From contig CAKRQV010000004.1 in NCBI GenBank assembly GCA_934394565.1, forward strand, positions 121,955 to 185,954: a stretch of 64,000 bases of DNA. The letters are read 5' to 3'. A program made the position numbers and the translations under genes. The first letter of the stretch is position 1. The number at the start of each line of letters is the position of its first letter. The notes under the pieces were generated by a model. The model made no database searches. It was not told where the DNA came from and was given only the letters and a program-made list of their open reading frames with translations. The stretch comes from an uncultured Lachnospiraceae bacterium. GTDB lineage: Bacteria; Bacillota; Clostridia; Lachnospirales; Lachnospiraceae. This document shows positions 17,207 through 26,045 of the stretch, one piece after another.

Positions 17207-17899
17207 TTACAGAAGATTGGCAAATACTGAAGCGGCAACCACTGTCAGCACACCGGCCACAGCGATTGCAAGACTGCTGATCGCACCTTCGACCTCGCCC
17301 ATTTCCATTGCTTTTGCCGTACCGATCGCATGGGAAGCCGAACCGATCGCCAGTCCTTTCGCAATTGGATGCTCAATCTTGAATATCTTGCAGATCAGCT
17401 CTGCAAGAATATTTCCCAGCACACCGGTAATAATGATAACCGCTACTGTAATTGTCACATAACCACCCAGTTCCTCAGATACACCCATTCCGATAGCTGT
17501 CGTGATCGACTTTGGCAATAGGGTGACATATTCCTGATGATTCAGTCCAAGAAGCTTTGCCAGCACAAAAACAGTCACTACACTTGTCAGGACACCGGCA
17601 CCGATACCAAGAAGCATCGCCTGCCAGTTTTTCTTTAATAATTCCAGCTGTTCATACAGGGGCACCGCCAGACAGACCGTTGCAGGCGTCAGAAACCAGC
17701 TCAGATAATGTGCACTCTCATTATAAGTATCATAGTCTACACCAGACACTGCCAGTACAGCAATACAGATGGCAATCGCAATCAGAAGCGGATTAAAAAA
17801 ACCAAGTCCCGTTTTCTTTTTGAGCAGATCGCCCACCAGATAGGCAACGATACTTAAAGTCACACCAAAAAATACACTGTCAGTCAGCAGACTTTGCAT
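17207..17899 (-). CDS. lrgB: LrgB family membrane protein
   Basis: The 230-residue protein has about seven membrane helices and the LrgB signature LLPKSITTAIGMGVSEELGG plus GLAIGSASHAIGTAKAMEMGE. LrgAB/CidAB-type proteins were first tied to murein hydrolase control. Relatives transport pyruvate (Bacillus PftAB) or glycolate/glycerate (plant PLGG1, an LrgA-LrgB fusion). The gene overlaps lrgA by 20 nt. With a GntR FCD regulator and a phosphatase downstream, a small organic acid transporter is the likelier role here. Confidence 0.9.
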   Translation of the reverse strand: MQSLLTDSVFFGVTLSIVAYLVGDLLKKKTGLGFFNPLLIAIAICIAVLAVSGVDYDTYNESAHYLSWFLTPATVCLAVPLYEQLELLKKNWQAMLLGIGAGVLTSVVTVFVLAKLLGLNHQEYVTLLPKSITTAIGMGVSEELGGYVTITVAVIIITGVLGNILAELICKIFKIEHPIAKGLAIGSASHAIGTAKAMEMGEVEGAISSLAIAVAGVLTVVAASVFANLL

Positions 17900-18260
17900 C
17901 TTTTTTTCCTCCTTTTTCCTGTCGTTTCAGTACAAACTGGGCGGTATGACCACTGACGATCATAACGGTGATGATCGTTACAACAGTGATGATAGCCACC
18001 GGGATCAGCAGAGGTCTTAAAGTATTCCAGGATACCATTAATCCCACACCTGCAGGAATGAACATCAGGGGCATAATTTCAATCAGAAACTTTGCCGTAT
18101 CCTTTACATCATCCAGTTTCAGCGCTCCGGTAAGCAGGGCTGCAAACATCAGCACCATGCCGTAGATACTGGCCGGTACCGGCAGCGGCAGCACATATTT
18201 TAAGAACTCACCGATAAATGAGATTGCGATAATGATCACAAACTGCTTCACATACTTCAT
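17880..18260 (-). CDS. lrgA: CidA/LrgA family membrane protein
   Basis: The 126-residue protein has four membrane helices with the CidA/LrgA features FIGEFLKYVLPLPVPASIYGMVLMF and FIPAGVGLMV. It forms a two-component transporter with LrgB, whose gene overlaps its 3' end. It is the first gene of the operon and lies behind a consensus promoter with two palindromic operators at 18384-18411. Confidence 0.9.
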   Translation of the reverse strand: MKYVKQFVIIIAISFIGEFLKYVLPLPVPASIYGMVLMFAALLTGALKLDDVKDTAKFLIEIMPLMFIPAGVGLMVSWNTLRPLLIPVAIITVVTIITVMIVSGHTAQFVLKRQEKGGKKDAKSAD

Positions 18261-18383
18261 TTGTTTTCTCTCTCCTGTTATATAAATTACCTGATAAAAG
18301 AAACCTCCACTGGAGCTTTCTTTTATATGCTATGGCAATCAAAAATTATCCTCTGGATCATTTGCCATACGCACAGTAAAAAA

Positions 18384-18441
18384 TTGGTAGTACCAAAATT
18401 GGCACTACCAATCATTATAATCCGATCTTTTGTTCTGTCAA
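18384..18441 (-). promoter_or_regulatory. lrgA promoter with two LldR/PdhR-like operators
   Basis: Minus-strand promoter: TTGACA (18436-18441), 16-nt spacer, TATAAT (18414-18419). Immediately downstream, over the expected start of transcription, lie TTGGCACTACCAA (18399-18411) and TTGGTAGTACCAA (18384-18396), spaced 15 bp centre to centre. Both fit the TTGG-N5-CCAA form of FCD-type GntR operators (LldR, PdhR). The regulator is encoded in the same operon. The remaining roughly 130 bp up to the phosphatase stop shows nothing recognisable. Confidence 0.8.
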
Positions 18442-18572
18442 TCCATTATCTGCATTTTTTGACAAATATCTGCGCTGTTTTCTGTGCATATTGTTCTGTA
18501 TCTATCACACAAATGACTCTTTAGCTGCAAAGGAAAATTGCAACTGCATCTGTACAGTTACAAACAGCACAT

Positions 18573-19304
18573 TTAATCATGCCTCTGCTCTGTATTGTGG
18601 TAATTTTCACAGAAACGTGCAGCGAAGGACGGTTTCTCTCCTCCGGCATACAAGTGAGACTGATCACCATAACTGTTGATACGGAAAACAGCCATACCCT
18701 CCCGGCGTTCCTCGGTATAAATCGTTGTCACGCTTGATGGTGCAGCACTCATAAAATGCCAGAGCGTCATAGGCGACACATTCATCAGATGACTCAGCAA
18801 TACACACTGTAATCCAAAATGACAGAAAAATACCAGTGTATCCTGATTCTCCTTTTCCACCCTGTAGGCTTCTCCGTCACGCACATAGCCATGGGCAGCC
18901 AGCACCTGATCAAAATTACGGATCACCCATTCATATTCCTCACGCACATGTCCGGCTTTCATGATCTCTGTATCACACCATCTGGCCGGATCTGCATAGG
19001 CAGGATCTGCAAGCCAATCCTGGGGCAGCCAGTCCCAGACAATCATTTTCTTTTCTGTAACATCCGGACGCATGATCTGAGGGGAAAATTCCCGCAGCCA
19101 TTCACAGGTCAGTGCTGTCTTTCCCAGTTTCTTCAGCGTTGGCTCCGCGGTACGCTGGGCGCGTCCCATCGGCGATACATAAATATAATCCAGTTTTTCT
19201 TTTTTCAGTTTTTCCGAAAGCAGCTCTGCTTCACGGAATCCCTTTTCTGTCAGGGAATCATGGTCATAATCCGGATCCCCATGTCTGACGATAAGTAATC
19301 TCAT
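18573..19304 (-). CDS. Histidine phosphatase family protein
   Basis: The 243-residue protein has the catalytic motif LLIVRHGDPDYD at 3-14 and the second His block VFFCHFGLQCVLLSHL (about 168-183), so it belongs to the phosphoglycerate mutase/acid phosphatase superfamily. A long insert (DVTEKKMIVWDWLPQDWLADPAYADPARWCD) is not part of the core fold. The start at 19304 was chosen because AGGAGGATTATT precedes it. The substrate is unknown. Confidence 0.85.
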   Translation of the reverse strand: MRLLIVRHGDPDYDHDSLTEKGFREAELLSEKLKKEKLDYIYVSPMGRAQRTAEPTLKKLGKTALTCEWLREFSPQIMRPDVTEKKMIVWDWLPQDWLADPAYADPARWCDTEIMKAGHVREEYEWVIRNFDQVLAAHGYVRDGEAYRVEKENQDTLVFFCHFGLQCVLLSHLMNVSPMTLWHFMSAAPSSVTTIYTEERREGMAVFRINSYGDQSHLYAGGEKPSFAARFCENYHNTEQRHD

Positions 19305-19366
19305 AATAATCCTCCTCAGGAAACGTTTTGTCTCTACGAATCCGGCAAAAGTGTAGCATATATACA

Positions 19367-19398
19367 CTAAAAAGGGAAGCACCCTAAGGTACTTCCCT
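19367..19398 (-). terminator. Terminator after the sugar-binding protein gene
   Basis: Stem AGGGAAGTACC / GGTGCTTCCCT with a 4-nt loop and TTTTTT on the minus strand. Confidence 0.88.
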
Positions 19399-19448
19399 CA
19401 TTATTACTTACATATTCTGTTTACTAACAACTTACGAAGCCTTTAAGA

Positions 19449-20711
19449 TTAGTCGTAAAGGTTCGGAGCGATGCTCTCGTCGTTGATGTTAGTAGAATCA
19501 TACCAGTAACCAGATGTCGGAACATCCTGCAGTTCCTGTCCGTTAGCTGCTGCTGTCAGAGCGTAGATTGCGTAGTAACCCATCATCAGCGGAGACTGTG
19601 TAACAGCGCCGTAGAATGTGCCATCTGTAACAGCTGCTTTGATGATAGAACCAGCATCGAAACCAACACCAAGAACATCACCGTTAGCGAAGTCGCTACC
19701 AAGAACGTTCAGGTTAGCGTTAGCTGCCAGAACACCCTCTGCGGAAACCTGGTTGGAACCGAAGATACCGATTACGTTATCTTTGGAAAGGATTGTCTGA
19801 GCCTCTGTGGAGCAAAGCTCTACAGTTGTCTGAGCCGGTACGGCAACCTCGATAACAACGTCTGCAGATGCAGCATCGCCGTCAGCGCCTTCAGCACCGT
19901 TTACATAGAACTCGTTACCGGATACAGCAACAGTCTTGCCATCAGCTTTAACCAGTTCGATCATCTTGTTGATGAAACCTAAACCACGCTGCTGGATGTT
20001 CTGAGCTGTAGCATCCTGGTTAACCTCACCGATGATAACCTGGCCATCAGCATTAGCGATAATGTCTTTCAGAGCTTCATACATATGATCAGCTGCAACA
20101 GAACCAGCCTGAGCGTTGTCTGTAGCTACTGTACAAACTACGGAACCTTCCGGAGCGTCAGTAACACCAGTATCGAAGCAAACTACCGGGATATTCTTGT
20201 CTGCACATGTCTGCAGAGCATCCAGTACGGAGCTTGTATCACAAGCTGCCAGACCAAGACCCTTCGGGTTGGTGTTGATAGCTGTGTTGATCATGTTAAC
20301 CTGATCAGCGATATCGGACTCGGAGTTCGGTCCCTGTGCGTTAAATTTAACACCCAGCTCATCAGCTGCCTGCTGCATACCTTTAACAGCTGCCTGCCAG
20401 TATGTAGACTGGAAGGATTTAACCATCATCGGGAATTCGTAAGCTTCATTAGCTGTCAGTCCATCGAACTGTTTTGTAGCATCATCGCCTGTCTCAGCTG
20501 CTGTGCTGGAAGCTGCCGGTGCTTCAGATACCTCTGCATCAGATGCTTCTGCTGTAGCGGAGCTTTCCGGTGCTGCGGAAGCTTCCTGTGTTGCGCTGGA
20601 AGCCGGAGCTGCAGAGCTTGCCGGTGTTGCGCTGGAGCTGGATCCGCATCCTGCGAACATTGTTGCAACCATTGCTGCACTCAGAACGGATGCTAAAACT
20701 TTCTTTTTCAT
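19449..20711 (-). CDS. Sugar ABC transporter substrate-binding lipoprotein
   Basis: The 420-residue lipoprotein has the signal AAMVATMFAGCGSSSS (lipobox AGC, Cys about 22), a Ser/Ala/Glu-rich linker to about residue 85, and a ribose/galactose-type periplasmic-binding domain. That domain includes YWQAAVKGMQQAADELGVKF, PKGLGLAACDTSSV, and IPVVCFDTGV. It captures a sugar outside the cell for the permease pair downstream. It is the last gene of the ABC operon, after a 528-nt gap holding a terminator and repeat copy 3, so it likely also has its own promoter. The ligand is not deducible. Confidence 0.9.
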   Translation of the reverse strand: MKKKVLASVLSAAMVATMFAGCGSSSSATPASSAAPASSATQEASAAPESSATAEASDAEVSEAPAASSTAAETGDDATKQFDGLTANEAYEFPMMVKSFQSTYWQAAVKGMQQAADELGVKFNAQGPNSESDIADQVNMINTAINTNPKGLGLAACDTSSVLDALQTCADKNIPVVCFDTGVTDAPEGSVVCTVATDNAQAGSVAADHMYEALKDIIANADGQVIIGEVNQDATAQNIQQRGLGFINKMIELVKADGKTVAVSGNEFYVNGAEGADGDAASADVVIEVAVPAQTTVELCSTEAQTILSKDNVIGIFGSNQVSAEGVLAANANLNVLGSDFANGDVLGVGFDAGSIIKAAVTDGTFYGAVTQSPLMMGYYAIYALTAAANGQELQDVPTSGYWYDSTNINDESIAPNLYD

Positions 20712-20772
20712 GTTAGTGTTCCTCCTTGGATCTTTTTTTTGATCTTTTCCTTTTTATATGAAATGTCAAAAC

Positions 20773-20782
20773 TAAACGTTTC
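20773..20782 (-). promoter_or_regulatory. LacI-type operator before the binding-protein gene
   Basis: TAAACGTTTC, the same core as the operators at 24841-24911 and 26047-26056, lies 62 nt upstream of the start codon. This suggests coordinated control by the linked LacI-type repressor. Confidence 0.55.
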
Positions 20783-21060
20783 GCCATCACATATCCACTC
20801 ATACGTTACGATTTCTAACGCTCTCTTATTATTGCACCTTGCACATCCATTTGTCAATACTCTTTGTGTTTTTCGACAAATTGACGTTTTTTTAAGGAAT
20901 ATTTTAGTATATTTTACCCAGATTCTGGAAATAAGTTCTGCTTAAGTTCGAACAGTTAATATTTCACTTTGTACAAATCCGGCACAGGATCACCATATAT
21001 ACTCTCACAAGTTTAAATATACTATAACAAATTCCGCACTGAAGCCTTCTTTTATAGGTC

Positions 21061-21165
21061 AGGGCAACCATGAGAAACGCGCTCCGTGAATTTCTCAGGT
21101 TATCGCGGCAGTCGCCAAGGTCTCATGCAAGCATGGACTTTGGCTCGTTGCCCGCGTAAATAAAA
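21061..21165 (-). repeat. Terminator-docked structured repeat, copy 3
   Basis: Plus-strand reading: hairpin TGAGAAA...TTTCTCA with outer arms AACC / GGTT, GCGGCAGTCGCCAAGGTC, apical hairpin CATGC-AA-GCATG, GACTTTGGCTCGTTG, CCCGCGTAAATAAAA. Compared with copy 2, the apical CGTGC/GCACG has become CATGC/GCATG and the outer arms TAACT/AGTTA have become AACC/GGTT. Both changes keep pairing. The rest of the 20712-21239 gap has no gene. Confidence 0.88.
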
Positions 21166-21214
21166 GAGCAGATTCCCGGATAGCATTATACAATGTATCA
21201 AAAAATCTGCTCTT
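21161..21214 (-). terminator. Terminator after the second permease gene
   Basis: An 11-bp stem AAGAGCAGATT / AATCTGCTCTT followed on the minus strand by TTATTT. Repeat copy 3 starts at this T-tract. Confidence 0.78.
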
Positions 21215-21239
21215 ATAATCACCTGCAGTTTATTTTGAC

Positions 21240-22220
21240 TTATGCAACAACTGCACGTTTCCGTTTCATAATATCGATCAGTACGGCAAAAATCAGTACC
21301 AGACCGGTGATGATCTGCTGCCAGTTGGCTTCCAGACCGATGTACGGAAGACCTGTCTTTAACAGCATGATAACAAAGATACCGGCAAAGGAACCAAGTA
21401 CGGAACCGTAACCACCAGATGCGGATACACCACCAACGAATACACCACCGATGGCATCCATCTCAAGTCCGGCACCTGTACCAGGCTGTACAGTCGGTGT
21501 TACAGCTGCATATGCGATGGCTGCAAGACCTGCGAACAGACCACAGATAACATATACCATAACATGGTAGAACTTGACATTGATACCGGAAAGTCTTGTA
21601 GCTTCCTTGTTGGAACCGATAGCGATCGTGTAACGGCCAAATTTGGTATGGTTCAGGACGAACTCCATAACCAGTACTAAAATGACCATAAGCAGAAGAC
21701 CGATCGGGATACGTGTAGCGCTACGTCCGGAACCGAAGGTCAGCTTAAAGATAGAATGGAACCATCCACCCGGCTGTCCTGTTGTCGGCCACGGTGTGGC
21801 ACTGAAAAGGGAACCAACACCACGGGTAATCATCATAGTACACAGTGTTGCCAGAAACGGTGCCAGATCCATCACACCGATCAGAATACCGTTTAAGAGA
21901 CCGAAGATCAGTCCCAGAGCAACACAAACGAGCATAGCAACGACGATCGGACAGTTATAGCTGCGGACCAGTGTACCACCGATCAGCGCATAACAAACCA
22001 TACCAGTACCGATGGAAAGGTCAACACCGGCTGTGATCAGCGGGAATGTAACACCAATGGCCATCAGTGTGTCATAGTATGAGAAATCGAACATACTAAG
22101 GAACGTCGTGTATCTTCTAAACTCCTTGCTCAGCAGAGAGAAGATGATAATCAATGCAGCAATAACCAGACAAACAATGATTCTCTGGTCGCTTAACAGG
22201 CTTTTTTTCTTCTTTGTCAT
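21240..22220 (-). CDS. Sugar ABC transporter permease (RbsC-like), second
   Basis: The 326-residue protein has about nine membrane segments and the branched-chain/ribose permease pattern: GVTFPLITAGVDLSIGTGM near 54, the cytoplasmic loop NTxFGRYTIAIGSNKEATRLSGI (here HTKFGRYTIAIG...), and GGVSASGGYGSVLGSFAG. It forms the membrane channel of the importer, probably as a heterodimer with the 23767-24744 product. It lies 14 nt after the ATPase gene. Confidence 0.92.
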   Translation of the reverse strand: MTKKKKSLLSDQRIIVCLVIAALIIIFSLLSKEFRRYTTFLSMFDFSYYDTLMAIGVTFPLITAGVDLSIGTGMVCYALIGGTLVRSYNCPIVVAMLVCVALGLIFGLLNGILIGVMDLAPFLATLCTMMITRGVGSLFSATPWPTTGQPGGWFHSIFKLTFGSGRSATRIPIGLLLMVILVLVMEFVLNHTKFGRYTIAIGSNKEATRLSGINVKFYHVMVYVICGLFAGLAAIAYAAVTPTVQPGTGAGLEMDAIGGVFVGGVSASGGYGSVLGSFAGIFVIMLLKTGLPYIGLEANWQQIITGLVLIFAVLIDIMKRKRAVVA

Positions 22221-22234
22221 GACTCTTCTCCTCC

Positions 22235-23749
22235 TTAATCCTGAATATCTCTTGTGGCCTTATCCATGATATTTTCCTGTGTAGCCTCGGCAATGTCGAT
22301 CTCACCGGTCTTCTTACCTTCACACATAACAATGATACGGTCACTCATACGGAGAATCTCTGTCATTTCTGAAGAAATCATGATAATGGATTTACCTTCA
22401 GCTGCCAGTCTATTCATTAACTTATAGATCTCATTCTTGGCACCAACGTCAATACCACGGGTTGGCTCATCGAAGATCAGGATCTCACTGTCACGAACCA
22501 GCCATTTAGCGATAACGACTTTCTGCTGGTTACCACCGGACAGGTTGACAACAAGCTGATCTGCGCTCGGTGTCTTAGTTGCCAGCTCTTCAATATACTT
22601 CTGGGTGATTTTTTTCTCTTTACCCTTATTGATCAGAAGGCCGGAGGTATACTGTTCCATGGTGGCCAGTGTTGTATTCTCGACGATAGACTTCTGTACA
22701 ACGACACCGTAACGTCTTCTGTCCTCAGACAGATAACCGATACCGGCTTTAACAGCATCCTGCGGACTGTGGATGGTCACTTCGTGAAGCTGACCGTCTT
22801 TACCCATAACAGAGATCTTGCCGCTGGTCTTCGGATCTGCACCAAACAGTGCTCTGGCTGTCTCGGTACGTCCTGCACCCATCAGTCCGGAGAAACCAAG
22901 GATTTCACCCTTATGCAGCTCGAAGCTGACATCCTGAACCATCTTGCCGGCATTTAAGTGTTCTACTTTCAGAACGACCGGTGCATCCTTCGGAACGGCA
23001 CTCTGGGTCTTCGGATCCTCGTAGATAACACGGCCAACCATCATATTGATGATATCCTCTTTGGAGCTGTCCTTTGTGATCAGAGTACCTACATAGCCAC
23101 CATCTCGCATGACAGTAACACGGTCTGTAATAACCTTGATCTCATCCATACGATGGGAGATATATACGATACCCAGCTGTTTTTCACGCAGGTCACGGAT
23201 AATTGTAAACAGGTCTGCGATCTCTTTTTCAGTCAGGGCTGCAGACGGCTCATCGAAGATGATAACCTTTGCTTTGTGAGAAATAGCTTTTGCGATCTCA
23301 CACATCTGCTGCTTACCTACGGTAAGGTTGCTCATCTTTTCTCTCGGGTTGATGTCGATATTCAACTCTTCGAACAGCTTTTTGGACTCTTCGATCATTT
23401 TCTTGTCATCGATCTTGAAGCCCTTTTTCGGCTCACGTCCGATGAAGATATTCTGTGCTACGGTAAGGTCGCCGACCATGTTCAGCTCCTGGTGTACGAT
23501 AACGACACCGGCATCCTGTGCTTCACGGGTGCTGTGGAACTCGGTCTCTTTACCTTCATATGTAATAGTACCGGAATCTTTCTTATAGATACCTGTCAGA
23601 ACTTTCATCAGGGTAGATTTTCCGGCACCGTTCTCTCCCATCAGAGCATGTACTTCACCGCGTTTTACTTCGAAGTTTACATGATCCAGAGCATGTACGC
23701 CCGGGAAAGATTTGTCAATGTCTTTCATTGTTAAAATAACTTCGCCCAT
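22235..23749 (-). CDS. Sugar ABC transporter ATP-binding protein (RbsA-like)
   Basis: The 504-residue protein has two ABC domains. The first has Walker A GENGAGKSTL (about 38-47), signature LTVGKQQMCEI and Walker B VIIFDEPSAAL. The second has a degenerate P-loop (LMGAGRTETARALFG), signature LSGGNQQKV and Walker B LIFDEPTRGID. Such two-domain ATPases drive ribose, galactose, rhamnose or AI-2 import. The signature of the first half (TVGKQQ) is typical of RbsA. It sits between the two permease genes. Confidence 0.94.
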   Translation of the reverse strand: MGEVILTMKDIDKSFPGVHALDHVNFEVKRGEVHALMGENGAGKSTLMKVLTGIYKKDSGTITYEGKETEFHSTREAQDAGVVIVHQELNMVGDLTVAQNIFIGREPKKGFKIDDKKMIEESKKLFEELNIDINPREKMSNLTVGKQQMCEIAKAISHKAKVIIFDEPSAALTEKEIADLFTIIRDLREKQLGIVYISHRMDEIKVITDRVTVMRDGGYVGTLITKDSSKEDIINMMVGRVIYEDPKTQSAVPKDAPVVLKVEHLNAGKMVQDVSFELHKGEILGFSGLMGAGRTETARALFGADPKTSGKISVMGKDGQLHEVTIHSPQDAVKAGIGYLSEDRRRYGVVVQKSIVENTTLATMEQYTSGLLINKGKEKKITQKYIEELATKTPSADQLVVNLSGGNQQKVVIAKWLVRDSEILIFDEPTRGIDVGAKNEIYKLMNRLAAEGKSIIMISSEMTEILRMSDRIIVMCEGKKTGEIDIAEATQENIMDKATRDIQD

Positions 23750-23766
23750 TCTCTTCTCCTTTCCGA

Positions 23767-24744
23767 TTAGTTCTTTCTGCGTCTTGCGGATACGTCGGCA
23801 TATACGGCTACGATTACGATGATACCGGTAATGATCATCTGCTGACCTTTACCAAGACCGAATGCCATGATACCCTGCTGAAGAAGTGAAATGATAGCCA
23901 CACCGATCACAGTACCACCGATAGAAGCCAGACCGCCGACCATGGATGTACCACCCATAACGCAGCCTGCAATGGCCTCATTGTTGTACTGATCGCCGTA
24001 ACCCGGCTGAACTGTTGTGTATGCTGCTACGAAGAACAGAGAAGCGATACCAACTAACAGACCACAGATTACATAAGCCAGCATCTCCCACTTCTTGGTA
24101 TTAACACCGGAAAGACGTACGGCCTCACGGTTGGAACCAAGGCAGAGAATGTAACGACCAGGTTTGGTATTGTAAAGAACGATACCACACAGTACAGCAG
24201 CTACCAGGAATACGACCAGACCTACCGGAAATCCCTTGAAGGATACGATATTTCTGAACCAGCCATTGACCGGATCAGCACTCTGCGGCCAGCTGACAGA
24301 CTGTGTCTTTGTGAATACGGATGCAATACCCTTGGCAATATTCATGGAAGCCATGGATACGATGAACGGCGGTACGGACATATACGCTACCAGCCATCCG
24401 TTGAAGATACCGAAAGCCAGACCGATCAGTACGCTGATGATCATGGAAGCTACTAACGGTACGTGGTAAGAATTCAGGCAGTAACCTGAAACCAGTGCGC
24501 AACAGAACATAACCGGTCCGATAGAGAAATCGATACCACCTGTTGCAATTACGAAAGTTACACCGAGTGACAAGAAGCCAAGGAAGTATACATAGTTCAA
24601 AGTGGCTGTAATACTCTCCGCTACCGGGAACTTAGCACCCAGTGCAACTTTGAAGACTATGAACATCAGGATCAGGATACATACAAGAAGGATCCTGTTG
24701 AGTCCCAGCTTCTTTACGATTGGATTTTGTTTGATCTTTTCCAA
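23767..24744 (-). CDS. Sugar ABC transporter permease (RbsC-like), first
   Basis: The 325-residue RbsC-type permease has GVTFVIATGGIDFSIGPVM, the loop NTKPGRYILCLGSNREAVRLSGV and GGTSMVGGLASIGGTVIG. I place the start at TTG 24744 because GGGAGGAAG stands directly before it; the ATG at 24762 overlaps that site and has none. It is first in the transporter operon, behind the operator-flanked promoter at 24876-24904. It shares the family pattern of the second permease but is clearly a different sequence. Confidence 0.92.
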   Translation of the reverse strand: MEKIKQNPIVKKLGLNRILLVCILILMFIVFKVALGAKFPVAESITATLNYVYFLGFLSLGVTFVIATGGIDFSIGPVMFCCALVSGYCLNSYHVPLVASMIISVLIGLAFGIFNGWLVAYMSVPPFIVSMASMNIAKGIASVFTKTQSVSWPQSADPVNGWFRNIVSFKGFPVGLVVFLVAAVLCGIVLYNTKPGRYILCLGSNREAVRLSGVNTKKWEMLAYVICGLLVGIASLFFVAAYTTVQPGYGDQYNNEAIAGCVMGGTSMVGGLASIGGTVIGVAIISLLQQGIMAFGLGKGQQMIITGIIVIVAVYADVSARRRKN

Positions 24745-24840
24745 TTTTCTTCCTCCCAACATTTTTTTTGGTGTGCCGCAATATAAAAAGTCACAGTATT
24801 TCGACACTCTGTGACACATTTACACTGGACAACTTTCACA

Positions 24841-24911
24841 AAAACGTTTTCACTCAAAACGTTTCGCGTGTAATGATTATACTATTTAATCTTGGAATTG
24901 TAAACGCTTTT
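24841..24911 (-). promoter_or_regulatory. Sugar ABC operon promoter with three LacI-type operators
   Basis: Promoter TTTACA (24899-24904), 17-nt spacer, TATAAT (24876-24881). LacI-type palindromes with an ACGT/ACGC core lie on both sides: TAAACGCTTTT (24901-24911) overlapping the -35 box, and AAAACGTTTC (24856-24865) and AAAACGTTTT (24841-24850) downstream of the start. The arrangement fits repression by the adjacent LacI-family protein. Confidence 0.8.
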
Positions 24912-24927
24912 CCGCATTTTTGTCTGT

Positions 24928-25947
24928 CTATTTTTTAACAGTGGCAAACGGCAGCTCCATAACGGAATTTCCCTCAAGAAGTTTTGTCTCAAGGACAACA
25001 TGTTCCACCTTATCTGTTGATTTTTTCTCGATGCGTTTCAGCAAAAGTGCCGCTGCCGCCACACCCAGTTCTTCCATCGGCTGTGCCATGACCGTCAGCT
25101 GCGGATGCAGAATGCGTGGAAGCAAAAGATCATCAAAACCCACAACGGACATTTCATCCGGGAGCTTCAGACCTGCTTCATTCAGCGCCATTACAATGCC
25201 AAGATTAAAATCGTATCCCGTGGAAAATACCGCTGTCGGCCGTTCTGGCAGATCCAGCAGTTTTTTCATCAGTGAGTAACCGGCTTCTACAGAATGTGCA
25301 TCCAGGAAAATATACTCCGGATTGATCGTCAGTCCCTCTCTGTGCATCACATCAAAATAAGCCCGGTTACGTTCCACATGGGATAAATGCGATTCTGAAC
25401 TAATCAGTGCGATCTTTTCATGATGCTTTTCGGTCAGACATTCCAGCAGCTTCACCGAAGCCTCATAATTGTTGACAGTTACGACATCGTAACCGCCTCC
25501 CTTTACATCTCGGTCCAGGAGGACAAGAGGTATATGTGCCTCTTTTGCCAGATGAAGCGCTGTCGGCTTTGCTGACACCGGAATCAGAATGATACCATCC
25601 ACTTTCTTATTGATCATGAAGCGGATATTTTCTTCCTGCAGTGCTTCACTGTTATCTGAATCGCAGATCAGTACACCATACCCCTTTTGCCGCAGATAAT
25701 CCCCCACATGTTTGATCATCATACCTGCAAACAAAGCTGCCACACTATAGCAGATAATACCAACGGTATGTGTTCTGTTCGTCACCAGACTTCTGGCCAT
25801 CTCATTTGGCTGATAATGCAGCTTTTCAACGGCTGCACGGATGCGCTGGGCATTCTCCTCGAGTACTTTTCCTCCGTTTAAGTACTTTGAAATCGTGGCA
25901 AGAGAAAGCCCTGTTTCTTCTTTGATATCTTTAATTGTTGCTGCCAC
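24928..25947 (-). CDS. LacI-family transcriptional regulator
   Basis: The 339-residue regulator has an N-terminal LacI helix-turn-helix (TIKDIKEETGLSLATISKYLNGG, here with KY in place of the common RV). A hinge helix and a periplasmic-binding-like sensor domain follow (TVGIICYSVAALFAGMMIKHVGDYL onward). The start is GTG at 25947 with AAAGGGGGAAG upstream. It lies just upstream of the sugar ABC operon, whose promoter carries three matching operators, and a fourth palindrome precedes its own gene. The inducer is presumably the transported sugar. Confidence 0.9.
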   Translation of the reverse strand: MAATIKDIKEETGLSLATISKYLNGGKVLEENAQRIRAAVEKLHYQPNEMARSLVTNRTHTVGIICYSVAALFAGMMIKHVGDYLRQKGYGVLICDSDNSEALQEENIRFMINKKVDGIILIPVSAKPTALHLAKEAHIPLVLLDRDVKGGGYDVVTVNNYEASVKLLECLTEKHHEKIALISSESHLSHVERNRAYFDVMHREGLTINPEYIFLDAHSVEAGYSLMKKLLDLPERPTAVFSTGYDFNLGIVMALNEAGLKLPDEMSVVGFDDLLLPRILHPQLTVMAQPMEELGVAAAALLLKRIEKKSTDKVEHVVLETKLLEGNSVMELPFATVKK

Positions 25948-26045
25948 TGTAACTTCCCCCTTTGCAGTGTGGCCTTTTGCCTACAGCATACCCGTCTCGC
26001 CTGCTTTGTCCTTTGCCGGTTCTTACCGGTAAGCATTCTACAGCT

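Noticed and set aside
21061..21165. Group IIC intron or IS200/IS605 remnant as explanation for the terminator-docked repeat
   Set aside because: Too short, no reverse transcriptase or transposase fragment, and no domain V-like hairpin; kept only as analogies.
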